Positions 16,586-26,501 of a stretch of 59,425 nucleotides of DNA are shown one piece after another. How positions within the stretch are numbered: the stretch's first letter is position 1; every line of letters starts with the position of its first letter. This DNA is from Geoalkalibacter ferrihydriticus DSM 17813 (GTDB lineage Bacteria > Desulfobacterota > Desulfuromonadia > Desulfuromonadales > Geoalkalibacteraceae). Where the stretch lies: the NCBI RefSeq assembly GCF_000820505.1, contig NZ_JWJD01000001.1, positions 390,140-449,564 on the forward strand, written 5' to 3'. The notes beneath the pieces are model-generated. The model searched no databases, had not been told where the DNA came from, and worked only from the letters and a program-made list of their open reading frames with translations. Made by a program: the position numbers and the translations under genes.

Positions 16586-17572
16586 ATGAGTAAAGCACTA
16601 GGACTTCTATCCGGCGGTCTTGACAGCAGCCTGGCGGCCCTGGCTCTCAAGCGCCAGGGCATCGAAGTCACCTGCATCTCCTTCGTCACGCCGTTCTTCG
16701 GTTCGGGCCGCGCGCAAAAAGCCGCAGCCGCCATGGACATCCCCCTGATCGTGCAAAACATCAGCGCGGAGCACCTCGAGATGGTCAAAAACCCGCGCTA
16801 TGGCTACGGTAAGAACCTCAACCCCTGCATCGACTGCCACGCCATGATGTTTCGTCTGGCGGGGCGGATCATGGAAGAGCAAGGGTTTGATTTTCTCTTC
16901 TCAGGCGAAGTCCTGGGGCAACGTCCCATGAGCCAGAACATCAACGCACTTAAATCGGTGGCCAACTATTCGGGATTCCCCCAGCGCATCTTGCGCCCCC
17001 TGTCCGCAAAGCTGCTGCCCATCACGCCCATGGAGGAGCAGGGACTGGTCGTGCGCGAGCAACTTCTTGACATTCAGGGCCGTTCGCGCCGCCGCCAGCA
17101 GGAATTTGCCCAGGAATGGGGCCTCAAAGAATACCCGTCTTCCGGCGGTGGCTGCCTGCTCACGGAAAAATCCTTTACCGGGCGCCTGCACGACCTTTTT
17201 GAGCATCAGCCCGACTGCACCCCCGCCGATGTCGAACTGCTCAAGGTCGGCCGGCAGTTTCGCCTCTCCCCTCGCGCAAAACTCACCCTCGGGCGCAATG
17301 AAGACGACAATACCGCGATCCGTGAGCGGCTGCGCGAGGGGTCGCTGCTGGTGCGCGCTTGCGGCATTTCCGGACCCTTGGGACTGATCACCGGACAGCC
17401 CGATGAAGGCGACTTGAAAGCCGCCGGCGCTCTGGTCGCGAGCTACGGCAAGGGCAAGGATTTCGAACAGGTGACCGTCGCCATATCCGAGGATGCCCAG
17501 GGCGAGGATGCGACGCTGCTCAGCGTCACCCCCATGAACCGCAAGGCCGCCGAGGATCTTCAGGTGAAATAA
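16586..17572 (+). CDS. PP-loop ATPase, MnmA/ThiI-like, with NFACT-R-like C-terminus
   Basis: A 328-residue protein with an N-terminal adenylation PP-loop (LLSGGLDSSLAALAL; SGGLDS at residues 9-14). A CIDCH motif (Cys81, Cys84) resembles the catalytic region of tRNA thiolases such as MnmA. The C-terminal half (GRQFRLSPRAKLTLGRNEDD) resembles the NFACT-R/DUF814-type RNA-binding module. This suggests RNA thiolation, but the target is unknown. It is too short to be MnmA or ThiI themselves. A GGAG ribosome binding site precedes the ATG. Confidence 0.8.
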   Translation: MSKALGLLSGGLDSSLAALALKRQGIEVTCISFVTPFFGSGRAQKAAAAMDIPLIVQNISAEHLEMVKNPRYGYGKNLNPCIDCHAMMFRLAGRIMEEQGFDFLFSGEVLGQRPMSQNINALKSVANYSGFPQRILRPLSAKLLPITPMEEQGLVVREQLLDIQGRSRRRQQEFAQEWGLKEYPSSGGGCLLTEKSFTGRLHDLFEHQPDCTPADVELLKVGRQFRLSPRAKLTLGRNEDDNTAIRERLREGSLLVRACGISGPLGLITGQPDEGDLKAAGALVASYGKGKDFEQVTVAISEDAQGEDATLLSVTPMNRKAAEDLQVK

Positions 17573-17609
17573 TCAATTGCCGCCGCCCCGCGCGCCGGCC
17601 TCGGCTTTT

Positions 17610-17981
17610 TCATCGCTGATGGCAGGCCAGGCATCCCTGTTCCTGCTGAATATGCAGCTGGACTTGAGAAAGGCGCGTTTGCGGGGCGATTTTCCCGGTG
17701 CTTTCATCTATCCTGATATTTGCATAGCCTGGTTGCGTCGGAGAAATTCTGGGGGCGTTCTCAAGCCATTGACGAGGCAAAAGAGCTGTCACCGCTTTAT
17801 CCAGGGCGGAGCCGACGGGCCTGCCGATCCAGGAATCCAAATGTCCCGTTACAGCCTTTTTGAGTTGCCGTTCCTGCTCCTCCGCCTGGGCCACACGCAG
17901 TTCCATGGACGCCCAGGAACTGCAGCCGGCCCCCGTTGCGGACACCAACACCCAGAAAATCAAGCGACACAGGATAGGCAT
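17610..17981 (-). CDS. Putative small lipoprotein ending in a CxxCH motif
   Basis: A 123-residue product from the ATG at 17981. The N-terminus has a positive residue and a hydrophobic stretch (LIFWVLVSATGAGC) that could be a lipoprotein signal, although the lipobox is imperfect. The C-terminus reads GCLACHQR, a CxxCH c-type haem motif only two residues from the end. I see no conserved family. It is convergent with the PP-loop gene. The haem role is an inference from the motif alone, and the gene itself is only moderately supported. Confidence 0.5.
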   Translation of the reverse strand: MPILCRLIFWVLVSATGAGCSSWASMELRVAQAEEQERQLKKAVTGHLDSWIGRPVGSALDKAVTALLPRQWLENAPRISPTQPGYANIRIDESTGKIAPQTRLSQVQLHIQQEQGCLACHQR

Positions 17982-18259
17982 CTTTTGCTCGATTTCTATC
18001 GGGCCGTGACCCTCAGCCTGAGGTCTCAAGAAATCTCAGCGCCCGATTCTTCAAAGCATAATAAATAATGCCGCTTGAGCAAGAGGACCCATCAAATTAA
18101 TGAAGTCTTTAATCCTTTGACCGCCTAGACGTTTCAGGGGGGGGCAGAAAATAGATTTGATCTAATCTTGAGGGAGGTTATCTGCTAAACTGTAAGTCAA
18201 CAGATGGTTCGCGAAACGGCTTCCGGCAAACAAATTGATGGTAAATCCTGGGGGTATTT

Positions 18260-18625
18260 ATGTTCACTGTCCACCGCAAGAGCGATAATCGCCTAGATAT
18301 CCAATTTGGCGGCAAACTTGATCGTGATGCGATGAAGGTAGCCCTTGACGATCTTGTCGCCAAGGGTGAAGGTATTGAGCATGGACGCATGCTCTATCGA
18401 ATAGGGGATTTCGATATGCCCACTCTGGGTGCCATCGGGGTTGAACTTTCGCGTCTGCCTCAATTGTTCCGGTTTATTCGCAAATTCGACCGTGCCGCAG
18501 TCGTGGCCGGCAAGCAGTGGGTCAGAAAAATAAGCGAGATGGAGGGCGCATTGATTCCGGGGCTGACCATCAAGGCTTTCTCCTCCGATGAAGAGGCACA
18601 GGCTGAAGCTTGGCTTGAAGAATAA
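18260..18625 (+). CDS. SpoIIAA-like (STAS/CRAL-TRIO fold) protein
   Basis: A 121-residue protein matching the SpoIIAA-like family: an N-terminal beta-strand region (VHRKSDNRLDIQFGGKLD), a central ARMLYRIGDF-like segment (GRMLYRIGDFDMP) and a FDRAAVVAGKQWVRKISE helix. Members bind lipids or act in signalling, but most have no known role. GGGGG at good spacing precedes the ATG. The upstream 278-base gap (17982-18259) has no other recognised gene. It is convergent with the GGDEF-EAL gene. Confidence 0.82.
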   Translation: MFTVHRKSDNRLDIQFGGKLDRDAMKVALDDLVAKGEGIEHGRMLYRIGDFDMPTLGAIGVELSRLPQLFRFIRKFDRAAVVAGKQWVRKISEMEGALIPGLTIKAFSSDEEAQAEAWLEE

Positions 18626-18662
18626 AAGGGCAACATTTATTTCTCTCCTGAAGCATCTCAAA

Positions 18663-20819
18663 TCAGCGCAGAGGTCCTGGCGGCTCGGCTATCCACTCCT
18701 GCAGCAAATGAAAGCACTCTTTGGCTATGAGAGGGCGGGCGAAGTAATAGCCTTGCATCTCGCGGCATCCCAGCGCCACAAGCATGTCAAACTGGTCGCG
18801 GTTTTCGACCCCTTCAGCGATCACGTCGAACTTAAAACTGGCGGCCATGGCAAGGATGGCCTTGACGATCTCCACATGGTTGGAATCGGCCAGGAGGTCA
18901 CGTACAAACTCCTGTGCGATCTTAATGCGGTCAATGGGAAAATATTTCAAATAACTCAGCGACGAGTACCCGGTACCGAAATCATCCAAAGACAGGCGGA
19001 TACCCAAAGTTTTGAACTCATCGAGGCTGTCCTTGACGGCACGACCTTTTTCCATCAACACACTTTCGGTCAACTCCAACTCCAAGCTGCTGGCGGCAAG
19101 ACCCGTTTCTGCGAGAATGTCGCGTACCGTGGCAACCAGGCCAGCCTGGCGAAACTGAACCGGAGAGAGGTTGACCCCCAGGCGCAAATCGTTCAATCCA
19201 GCCTTCTGCCAGGCGCGTATCTGGCTACAGGCCTCACGCAGCACCCATTCGCCCAAAGGTAGAATCAGCCCCGTCTCTTCCGCCAAAGGAATAAAGCGTG
19301 CCGGGGAAACTACACCCAGCTGGGGATGGTGCCAACGAACCAGAGCTTCAACCCCACAGACGCGCCTGGTGGTCAGATCGAGCTGAGGCTGATAGACCAC
19401 AAACAGCTCATCCTCGCGCAGCGCACGGCGCAAATCTACTTCCATGCGCAGCCGCTCAAAGGCCTCACTGTTCATCTGGCTGGAAAAAAACTTGTAGTTG
19501 TTGCGGCCCGCGTTTTTCGCTTCGTGCATAGCCAGTTCCGCAGTACGCAAAAGATCCTGCGCTTTGTCGCCGTCATGGGGAAACAGGCTGATGCCGATGC
19601 TTGCGTCCAGGTGAAATTCCTGCCCCCCCACCCGAACGGGAGGGACAAGGGCCTCCTGTAGATGGCGCACGACACTGAGCACATCATTTTCGCTGTGGAT
19701 GGAGTTCAACAGCACAACAAAATCATCGCCGCCGATTCGCGACAAGGTATCGCTCGCGCGCACGCACTGGCGCAGACGCTGTGCGATAGCCTGCAACATG
19801 CTGTCCCCGACACTGTAACCCAAGGAATCGTTGATTTTCTTGAAATGATCAAGGTCAAGAAACAACACCGCCAGCATCCGCTCATCGCGCCCGGCCAAGC
19901 TGATGGCCTGGTGGAGACGGTCCAGCAGCAACGTACGGTTGGGCAAGTCAGTGAGTTGATCAAAACAGGCCAAGCGCTCGATCTCGCGCTCGGCTTTTTT
20001 GCGCGCCGTCACATCGCGGCACACATGCACCAGATACTTGAGGTTGCCGCCTTCATCCTTAATGGGCGTGGTGGAAACTTCCAGCCACCTCTGACCATCG
20101 GGCAACGACAGCTGATGCTCCATGAGAGTTGCACGGCCGGTGACAATTGCTTCATTTAAGGGACAGGGGTTCTGCCAGGCACGTGCCTGATCTCTCTCGC
20201 CGGGAAACACAATATCGTGACAAAAGCCTCCCAGGACCTGGTTGGCGGAAACCCCGAACTGCCTCAAAAACACTTTGTTTGCACTGATGATCTTGCGTGT
20301 CGCCCCATCGATGATGGCCACTGCGTCACTCATCTCATCGAGAATCGTCTTCCAAAATTCACCGCTTTCCTGAAGTTGGCGTTGAGAAGTCTTCAAGTCG
20401 GAAACATCGACCAGGGTCGTGACAACGCCCGCAACGGTGCCATCGAGCTGATACAGAGGCGCCTTGAAAACCAACGCCTCTTTTTCACAGCCCTGGAACG
20501 AGGTAATCCTGGCGCCGTATGAACAGGGCTTGCCACTGTCGAAAACCTTGCGGTCATTCTCCAGGCAGAGATCGGCCAAGGACCGACCAAAGATATCCAG
20601 GGGGGACTTGCCGAGCAATTCCTGGCGTGACATGCCCGCCCACTTTTCCATTTCTTGATTGCAGCCAAGATAGCTGCCGTCACGCGCCTTGAGCACAACG
20701 GGGTTGGGCATAGCATCGAGGATGGATTGAAGAAATCCCAGCTCCGGACACTGCATTCGCTGTAAACAAAGCGGCCCAGACGCCGAAAAAACCTGTTCCA
20801 AAAATTGATTATCCATCAA
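18663..20819 (-). CDS. PAS-PAS-GGDEF-EAL c-di-GMP signalling protein
   Basis: A 718-residue cytoplasmic protein, with no membrane segment seen. Two PAS domains span about residues 28-145 and 155-275. A GGDEF domain follows (motif GGDDF near 361, with an intact RASD I-site five residues before it). An EAL domain has EALVRW near 490, NLSPVQF, LTESVL, DDFGTGYSSL and EGVENRDQ. All EAL catalytic residues I can recognise are present, although KID is KIA. It is likely a phosphodiesterase, possibly bifunctional, tuned by PAS ligands. Its promoter region is divergent from the chemoreceptor gene. Confidence 0.93.
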   Translation of the reverse strand: MMDNQFLEQVFSASGPLCLQRMQCPELGFLQSILDAMPNPVVLKARDGSYLGCNQEMEKWAGMSRQELLGKSPLDIFGRSLADLCLENDRKVFDSGKPCSYGARITSFQGCEKEALVFKAPLYQLDGTVAGVVTTLVDVSDLKTSQRQLQESGEFWKTILDEMSDAVAIIDGATRKIISANKVFLRQFGVSANQVLGGFCHDIVFPGERDQARAWQNPCPLNEAIVTGRATLMEHQLSLPDGQRWLEVSTTPIKDEGGNLKYLVHVCRDVTARKKAEREIERLACFDQLTDLPNRTLLLDRLHQAISLAGRDERMLAVLFLDLDHFKKINDSLGYSVGDSMLQAIAQRLRQCVRASDTLSRIGGDDFVVLLNSIHSENDVLSVVRHLQEALVPPVRVGGQEFHLDASIGISLFPHDGDKAQDLLRTAELAMHEAKNAGRNNYKFFSSQMNSEAFERLRMEVDLRRALREDELFVVYQPQLDLTTRRVCGVEALVRWHHPQLGVVSPARFIPLAEETGLILPLGEWVLREACSQIRAWQKAGLNDLRLGVNLSPVQFRQAGLVATVRDILAETGLAASSLELELTESVLMEKGRAVKDSLDEFKTLGIRLSLDDFGTGYSSLSYLKYFPIDRIKIAQEFVRDLLADSNHVEIVKAILAMAASFKFDVIAEGVENRDQFDMLVALGCREMQGYYFARPLIAKECFHLLQEWIAEPPGPLR

Positions 20820-21100
20820 ATCCTCTCAGCTTGACCCTTGGTCCGTATGTTAAATTTTACAAATTATCTCAAGGTTCACATTTAACAGTCAAGCTATTTT
20901 GGCCCCGATCGATGATTCCCCACTCTTTAAGTAAAGTTTTTCCTGCAAAATTTTAGTTGACACCAATCTTTCTGCTTGCCATATTATTGGCTCACCTTAA
21001 TCATCTGCATCCGCTCCGATTCCCTGCTTGCCACAAAAAAAGCATCCTGCGAAGCGACATTAAAAATACGAATAATTCCCTCATTACACAGGAGTCGGCG

Positions 21101-22792
21101 ATGAAATTCAGTGACTTAAAAATTGGCGTGCGATTGAGCCTTCTGGTCGGAATTCTGATCTTGCTTCTGGCGACCATCGGTCTGCAAGGTCTCGCCGGAA
21201 TCAGTTCCTCAAACGACGCTTTGGAAACCGTCTATCAGGACCGCGTCGTGCCCTTGCAACAGCTTAAAATCGTCAGCGACATGTATGCGGTCAATATCGT
21301 TGATACCGCGCACAAGGTGCGTAATAACGAATTGAGCTGGCAGCAAGGATTAGACAATCTGGCCGCAGCCGGCCAGCAGATCCGAGTCAATTGGCAGACC
21401 TACCTCGGCACCGAATTGGTGCCGCAGGAGAAAACTCTTGTCACGCGTGCCGGACCCCTCATGGCCGATGCCGATCAGGCCGTGTCCAGATTGAGAAAGA
21501 TTTTCGAGCAACGCGATGAGGCCGCTCTGGTCCTTTTCATCAGGACGGAACTCTATGCCAAGATCGATCCAATCAGCGATACCGTCGCCGACTTAATCGA
21601 CGTTCAGCTTGAGGTGGCGCAAGCCGAAGTTGCAACGGCAGTGGGTAACTATAAGTTCATTCAGAAGATGGTCGTCGGCAGTCTCGGCGGCGGCATTTTA
21701 CTGGCGATTCTGTTGTCGTTCCTGATTATTCGCGGCATTACCCGCCCGACCGCCCAGGCGGTGCACATGATCGAAGAACTCGGGCGCGGCAATCTGGAGC
21801 CGCGCCTGCGGATGAGCCGCAAGGACGAAATCGGCCGCTTGGCCCTGGCCCTTGATGCCTTTGCCGACAACATGCGCGATGAGGTGGTGGCGGCCTTTAA
21901 AGCACTGGCCACCGGGGACTTCACCTTTAGCGCTAAGGGCGTGATTCGCGAACCACTGCATGAGGCCAACACCGCGCTCAACGAGGTTCTGGCGCGTGTG
22001 CAAGGGGCCGGTGGCCAGATCGCCTCCGCCGCGGGAGAGGTTTCCGATGCGAGCCAATCCCTGAGTCAGGGCGCAACGGAGCAGGCCAGTTCGCTGGAGG
22101 AGATTGCTGCCTCGATGAATCAGATTGCCGCGCAAGTCAGGGCCAGCGCGGAAAACGCAACCCAGGCGGATCGTAATTCCTGTGAGGCCAAAAAGTCTGC
22201 CGAGCACGGTCAAGCACAGATGCAGGCAATGGTGAGTGCCATGAAGGAAATCAATACGGCCAGCACTTCGGTCTCGCACATCATCAAGACCATAGAAGAA
22301 ATTGCCTTCCAAACCAACCTGCTTGCCCTCAATGCCGCCGTGGAAGCAGCGCGCGCCGGCCAGCATGGCAAGGGCTTTGCGGTCGTGGCTGAAGAAGTGC
22401 GAAACCTTGCGGCGCGCAGTGCCAAGGCGGCGGGTGAAACCGCTACTCTCATTGAACAGGCGGGTCAGAAAACACAGGTTGGCGTGGCAATTGCCGGAAA
22501 GACAGAAAACGCGCTGGAGCAGATTGTTTCTGCGATTAATAAGACCTCGGATCTGGTCAGTGAAATCGCCGCAGCCACCGCCGAACAGAGTGAAGGCGTC
22601 GCCCAGATCAATCAGGGGCTCACCCAGATCGATCAGGTCACCCAGCAAAATACCGCCAGCGCTGAGCAAAGCGCTGCAGCCGCGGAAGAACTCTCCGGCC
22701 AGGCCGCAGAGTTGCGGCAGATGCTGCAAGGTTTTACCTTGAGGCAAGGCGCCGGCGCCTCCGAGAACCTGCGCGCGATAACACACGGATGA
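21101..22792 (+). CDS. Methyl-accepting chemotaxis protein with 4HB sensor
   Basis: A 563-residue membrane receptor. TM1 is at about 10-32 and a periplasmic four-helix-bundle-like sensor lies at about 33-188. TM2 is at about 190-212, followed by HAMP ([20 protein letters not shown]) and the signalling helix hairpin near residue 398-430 ([19 protein letters not shown]). I see no clear C-terminal CheR pentapeptide. The ATG at 21101 follows AGGAG; a longer in-frame extension lacks support. The cheW gene begins immediately after, so the two are probably cotranscribed. The 281-base upstream gap holds no gene. Confidence 0.95.
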   Translation: MKFSDLKIGVRLSLLVGILILLLATIGLQGLAGISSSNDALETVYQDRVVPLQQLKIVSDMYAVNIVDTAHKVRNNELSWQQGLDNLAAAGQQIRVNWQTYLGTELVPQEKTLVTRAGPLMADADQAVSRLRKIFEQRDEAALVLFIRTELYAKIDPISDTVADLIDVQLEVAQAEVATAVGNYKFIQKMVVGSLGGGILLAILLSFLIIRGITRPTAQAVHMIEELGRGNLEPRLRMSRKDEIGRLALALDAFADNMRDEVVAAFKALATGDFTFSAKGVIREPLHEANTALNEVLARVQGAGGQIASAAGEVSDASQSLSQGATEQASSLEEIAASMNQIAAQVRASAENATQADRNSCEAKKSAEHGQAQMQAMVSAMKEINTASTSVSHIIKTIEEIAFQTNLLALNAAVEAARAGQHGKGFAVVAEEVRNLAARSAKAAGETATLIEQAGQKTQVGVAIAGKTENALEQIVSAINKTSDLVSEIAAATAEQSEGVAQINQGLTQIDQVTQQNTASAEQSAAAAEELSGQAAELRQMLQGFTLRQGAGASENLRAITHG

Positions 22793-22803
22793 AGGAGCCC
22801 CGT

Positions 22804-23325
22804 ATGACGCAAGAGCCCGCGGCCCTGGACCCGCCACTCTCCAGCGAGCAGGAAGACACCCAGCAGGGCAAATATCTGAGCTTTCATCTTGCCGGCGAGG
22901 AATACGGAATCGAGATCCGCTACGTCACCGAAATCGTCAACCTGCAGAAAATCACCAAGGTCGTGGATATGCCCGATTTTATCCGCGGCGTGATCAACCT
23001 GCGCAACAAACTCGTACCGGTGATGGATGTGCGCATGCGCTTTCTCATGTCACCGCGTGATTTTGATGATCGCACCTGCATCATCGTGGTTCATGTCAAC
23101 GAGGCCTCCATGGGCCTGCTGGTCGATGAGGTGAGCGAAGTCGCCGATATCGCCGAGGATCAGATTGAGCCGCCGCCGCGCACAAGCGCAACGGCGTGCA
23201 GCCGCTACATTCAGGGAATGGCGAAGACGGGTCAGGAGGTCAAAATCTTACTCAATGTCCCCCATCTGCTCTATGACGAACCTGCGGAGCCCTGCGGTCA
23301 GGAAGAAGTAATTGTTATGCCGTGA
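22804..23325 (+). CDS. cheW: Chemotaxis coupling protein CheW
   Basis: Adaptor that links chemoreceptors to CheA at the inner-membrane array. The 173-residue product has a short disordered N-terminus and then the CheW SH3-like fold: YLSFHLAGEEYGIEIRYVTEI, the MPDFIRGVINLRNKLVPVMD core and LLVDEVSEV. The ATG at 22804 has AAGGAG eight bases upstream and lies 11 bases after the receptor stop. No cheA is in the window, so this pair feeds a distant array. Confidence 0.95.
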   Translation: MTQEPAALDPPLSSEQEDTQQGKYLSFHLAGEEYGIEIRYVTEIVNLQKITKVVDMPDFIRGVINLRNKLVPVMDVRMRFLMSPRDFDDRTCIIVVHVNEASMGLLVDEVSEVADIAEDQIEPPPRTSATACSRYIQGMAKTGQEVKILLNVPHLLYDEPAEPCGQEEVIVMP

Positions 23326-23412
23326 TCCCTCGGATCTGCGCCTAAGAGACGTCAACCTCCTCTTCCAGCTGCCTGGTGTCTTATTCCTGGGTCAAGCCCC
23401 GCAATTTTGGCT

Positions 23413-24858
23413 ATGCCGCCAAAACAGGTCTCGATTCGGCTGACGCTGATGGGGAAACATCACCGCCACACGTTGGCCCGTTGCTCGAATCTTAAAAAAG
23501 ATTGGATTATCCAAGTGACCGAACAGGCATCGCAACGACTTCTGAAAAATTTCTTCAATCGCAGCCTGGGGATTGTGATGATTCTGGCCCTGGCTCTGCT
23601 CGTGGCCTTGCCGGCTCTGATTTACCACCATCATCTGCGCGCATATCAGCAAGAATCTCTTCACCTGCTTGAGACATTCATTGCCAAGGAACTCGACTTC
23701 CCCTTGGGCGAGCTCCACGAGCCTTCTCCAAGAGCGCAACGCGCGCTGGGAAATATTGAAAATTTTCTTGCCTATGCCGATTTCGTCGAATTCAAGATAT
23801 GGGCACATGACGGTAGGGTGCTTTATGCCTTTCGCCAGCGCGAGCAAGTCGGCCTGCAATTTGACAATGCGCGTTTGCAGACAATGCTTCAAACGCGCAT
23901 GCCGCACACAGAAATCGAGGACACGCGTGACCATGAAAATCTGGACCTGAAAAAATTCGGCAAACTTGTCGAACTCTATGCACCTATTGTGCACGGCGAC
24001 AAGGTGGTGGGCGCTGCCGAAGTTTATCGTGTCACGCCGCCTTTTCGCTTTCTCGGCAGCCATATTTTCCTTGTCGTCTCTTTGTCTTTTCTCACGCTTA
24101 TCATGCTTCACCTGCTTTTGTTCGGACGTTTTCGCCGCGCCGTACAGACCGTGGTCGCCAACGAAGAAAAGCTTGGCCAGGCCTATCAATCCCTTGGCAT
24201 GTCCTATGTGGCAACCATCCGCAGCCTGGCCAGAGCACTTGAAGTGCGCGACATGGAAACCGAGGGGCATTCGGAGCGCGTGGTGGCTCTGGCTGTTCAC
24301 ATCGGGCGCTCTCTTGAATTGCCCGAAACGGAAATCCATAAACTGGTCATTGGTGCGTTTCTGCATGACCTTGGCAAAATCGGCATCCCCGACGATGTTC
24401 TGCTGCGTCCCGGCGAACTCTCAGCCGACCAGCGTACCATCATTGAAACCCATGTTTGCAAAGGGCTGGAGATCATTCGTGATGTTGCTTTCTTGCAGCC
24501 CGCCGCCGAAGTCATCCAATTTCATCATGAACGATGGGATGGCTCGGGCTATCCGCACGGTCTGAGCCAGACCAGCATTCCGGTTGCCGCACGGGTCTTT
24601 GCCGTGGTCGATGTCTTTGACGCCCTGCTCAGCGAGCGCCCTTATAAGCAGGCATTTTCCTTTTGCCAGGCGCGCGAGCATCTTGCCCAAGCCTCGGGAA
24701 AACTTTTTGACCCGCAGATTCTTGAGGCATTTTTCCAGGTCAAAGAAGAGGACTTTCATTTTCTGCTCAAGCAGATCAACCAAAATGGCATCGAAGATCT
24801 CGTCAACGCCGCAGTCGATGACCTGCTTTACCGCGGGTTTGGCCATCAGTCAGCCTGA
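23413..24858 (+). CDS. HD-GYP domain c-di-GMP phosphodiesterase, membrane anchored
   Basis: About 481 residues. A transmembrane helix (SLGIVMILALALLVALPALIY) is followed by a periplasmic region, a second helix (FLVVSLSFLTLIMLHLLLFG) and a C-terminal HD-GYP domain. The HD-GYP motifs are intact: FLHDLGKIGIPDD near 317 and HHERWDGSGYP near 370, with the GHSERV upstream helix. It likely degrades c-di-GMP in response to a periplasmic signal. The start is uncertain: the ATG at 23413 has no ribosome binding site and lies in an inverted repeat, and GTG at 23515 is a good alternative. Confidence 0.9.
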   Translation: MPPKQVSIRLTLMGKHHRHTLARCSNLKKDWIIQVTEQASQRLLKNFFNRSLGIVMILALALLVALPALIYHHHLRAYQQESLHLLETFIAKELDFPLGELHEPSPRAQRALGNIENFLAYADFVEFKIWAHDGRVLYAFRQREQVGLQFDNARLQTMLQTRMPHTEIEDTRDHENLDLKKFGKLVELYAPIVHGDKVVGAAEVYRVTPPFRFLGSHIFLVVSLSFLTLIMLHLLLFGRFRRAVQTVVANEEKLGQAYQSLGMSYVATIRSLARALEVRDMETEGHSERVVALAVHIGRSLELPETEIHKLVIGAFLHDLGKIGIPDDVLLRPGELSADQRTIIETHVCKGLEIIRDVAFLQPAAEVIQFHHERWDGSGYPHGLSQTSIPVAARVFAVVDVFDALLSERPYKQAFSFCQAREHLAQASGKLFDPQILEAFFQVKEEDFHFLLKQINQNGIEDLVNAAVDDLLYRGFGHQSA

Positions 24859-24899
24859 TGCGAGACGGCGACCGCCGTTGCATTTTTTTGACATCAATG

Positions 24900-24938
24900 A
24901 ACATGGCCCCCGTCACCGAAGGTGAAAGGGGCCATGTT
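24900..24938. terminator. Strong hairpin between convergent genes
   Basis: AACATGGCCCC pairs with GGGGCCATGTT, and an inner CACC/GGTG extends the stem. Neither side has a clean T run, so it may act as a bidirectional terminator or a 3'-end stabiliser. Confidence 0.5.
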
Positions 24939-24966
24939 GTTCATCTCAGATTAATTCTATTCGGAC

Positions 24967-25590
24967 TCAGAGTACGCGCTTTATCTCTTCATACTCGCCA
25001 CTGGTGTCTAGAGTGATCGTCACCTCGGCGTTTGAGCGATTGCGCCAGAACCATCCATGTGTGCCGTCGAAGGCAGCTTGCAACTCGCCGGACTGGCCCA
25101 TCTGATTTCTTCCTTTATCGTAGCCATGGTAAAAGCCCCTCGGAGCGCCGACCGGGTCGCCGTGGGTATCGAAGTTGACCGGTCCCCCTGCAGAAGTCCA
25201 TTCGAAAAGGACCCTGGCGTCTTTGCGCATGGACAGCTTGATCTCTGCTGCCTCCCCTGGTTTGAGCGTGACCGTCATGGTGTGCGCTTGCCCGACCGGC
25301 GCGCTCTCGACAGGTGCCGTCGGTTGCTCGACCGTCACTGGCGGTGTTGGGGTGGTGGGAGCCGGCTCGCTTGCTGAAACTCCCGCCTCAGCAGCAAGCG
25401 AGACTTTGATTTCACCCATATGCGTCAGGCCGAGGGCGTGGCCGACCCCGGTCGGATCGATGCCGTACTCCGCCGGAAGGATGGTGGTAACGAGCAAGAC
25501 CGCCGCAATGAGGGCGGCAACAACAGTGGAACGCACCAGTCTGCCTGTCGTGGGCAGTTCAGCTCGGGTGGGAAGATCGGTATTGTACAT
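24967..25590 (-). CDS. Transmembrane anchor protein of the HupE-associated type
   Basis: A 207-residue protein beginning MYNTDLPTRAELPTTGRLVR. One membrane helix (STVVAALIAAVLLVTTILP) is followed by a Pro/Thr/Ala-rich linker. The C-terminal beta-rich domain (VTLKPGEAAEIKLSM, ARVLFEWTSAGGPVNFDTHGD) should lie in the periplasm. Proteins of this layout are often named transmembrane anchor protein and occur beside HupE/UreJ genes, as here. AAGGAG precedes the ATG at 25590. The role is unknown; context suggests it assists metal uptake or a membrane complex. Confidence 0.8.
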   Translation of the reverse strand: MYNTDLPTRAELPTTGRLVRSTVVAALIAAVLLVTTILPAEYGIDPTGVGHALGLTHMGEIKVSLAAEAGVSASEPAPTTPTPPVTVEQPTAPVESAPVGQAHTMTVTLKPGEAAEIKLSMRKDARVLFEWTSAGGPVNFDTHGDPVGAPRGFYHGYDKGRNQMGQSGELQAAFDGTHGWFWRNRSNAEVTITLDTSGEYEEIKRVL

Positions 25591-25607
25591 GAGTAAATCT
25601 CCTTGTT

Positions 25608-26345
25608 TCAGGATACGAAAAAGCCGGTGAGCTGATAGCCGACCAGGACAAAGCCCGCGCACATCAGAGCCACATTCGTTGTGTATGCGTATTTGAGAAA
25701 AGCCGGGGTTCGCCTCCAAAATCCCATAGCGATGAGAATGGCGCCAAGAGCCAGCAGTTGCCCGATTTCGACACCAACGTTGAAGGCGAGCAGATTCGGC
25801 AAAAGACCCTCGCGGGCGATCTCATATTCCTGGATTTTAGCCGCCAGGCCGAAGCCGTGGAAAAGCCCGAAGACGAGGGTGGCGATCTTGGTGTTGGGCT
25901 GGATGCCGAACCAGCGCTGGTAGGCGCCGAGATTGTCGAGGGCCTTGTAGACCACCGACAGGCCGATAATGGCGTCGATCAGGTAGGCGTTGACGTTCAC
26001 CCCGGCATAGACTCCGTACAGCATGGTGAGGGAATGGCCAATCGCAAAAAGGCTGACGTAGATGGCGATGTCCTTCAGGCGATACAGGAAAAAGATCACC
26101 CCCGCCAAAAAGAGCAGATGGTCGTAGCCTGTGACCATGTGTTTGGCGCCGAGATAGGTGAAGGGGAGCAGGTGTGTGCCGGAAATCTCCTGAATATAGC
26201 CCTTGTCGCCGTCGGCCACGCCATGGGCATGCGCGACGGCGCTGAAGAGCAGAGAGAGAAGAATGCAAAGAAAAGCGCTCAGGAGGGCTCTGTAGTGGAA
26301 TGATGGTTGTTCAGACTGCGCGCGGGCAGTGAGCGACAAAATCAT
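25608..26345 (-). CDS. HupE/UreJ family membrane protein
   Basis: A 245-residue protein with a cleavable signal (LLSLLFSAVAHAHG) and six or so membrane helices. Family His motifs include GYDHLLFLAG, IGHSLTMLYG, FGLFHGFGLA and FNVGVEIGQL. HupE/UreJ proteins are linked to nickel or related metal transport for hydrogenase and urease; the metal here is unknown and no hydrogenase gene lies nearby. The anchor-protein gene starts 17 bases downstream and a His-rich protein gene lies upstream, so this looks like a three-gene metal-handling unit. Confidence 0.87.
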   Translation of the reverse strand: MILSLTARAQSEQPSFHYRALLSAFLCILLSLLFSAVAHAHGVADGDKGYIQEISGTHLLPFTYLGAKHMVTGYDHLLFLAGVIFFLYRLKDIAIYVSLFAIGHSLTMLYGVYAGVNVNAYLIDAIIGLSVVYKALDNLGAYQRWFGIQPNTKIATLVFGLFHGFGLAAKIQEYEIAREGLLPNLLAFNVGVEIGQLLALGAILIAMGFWRRTPAFLKYAYTTNVALMCAGFVLVGYQLTGFFVS

Positions 26346-26501
26346 GGTTACTCCGTTACGATTTGGATTCGGTCGTGGCAGTGAGCCATTCCGAACCGCA
26401 CCAGGTCAGGTCAAAAAATCATCACTCGGCGATCAATTGCGAAAGGACACAGGCTTGCAACCGGGATCGAGCCGACGGATGAGGTTGTGTGAAAAGCAGG
26501 G

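Noticed and set aside
20930-20960. Sigma28 promoter for the chemoreceptor
   Set aside because: A TAAAGTTT-like -35 is present, but no GCCGATAA-like -10 lies at the right distance.
20820-21100. c-di-GMP riboswitch upstream of the chemoreceptor
   Set aside because: I looked for the GEMM core and its loop pairing and saw no match.
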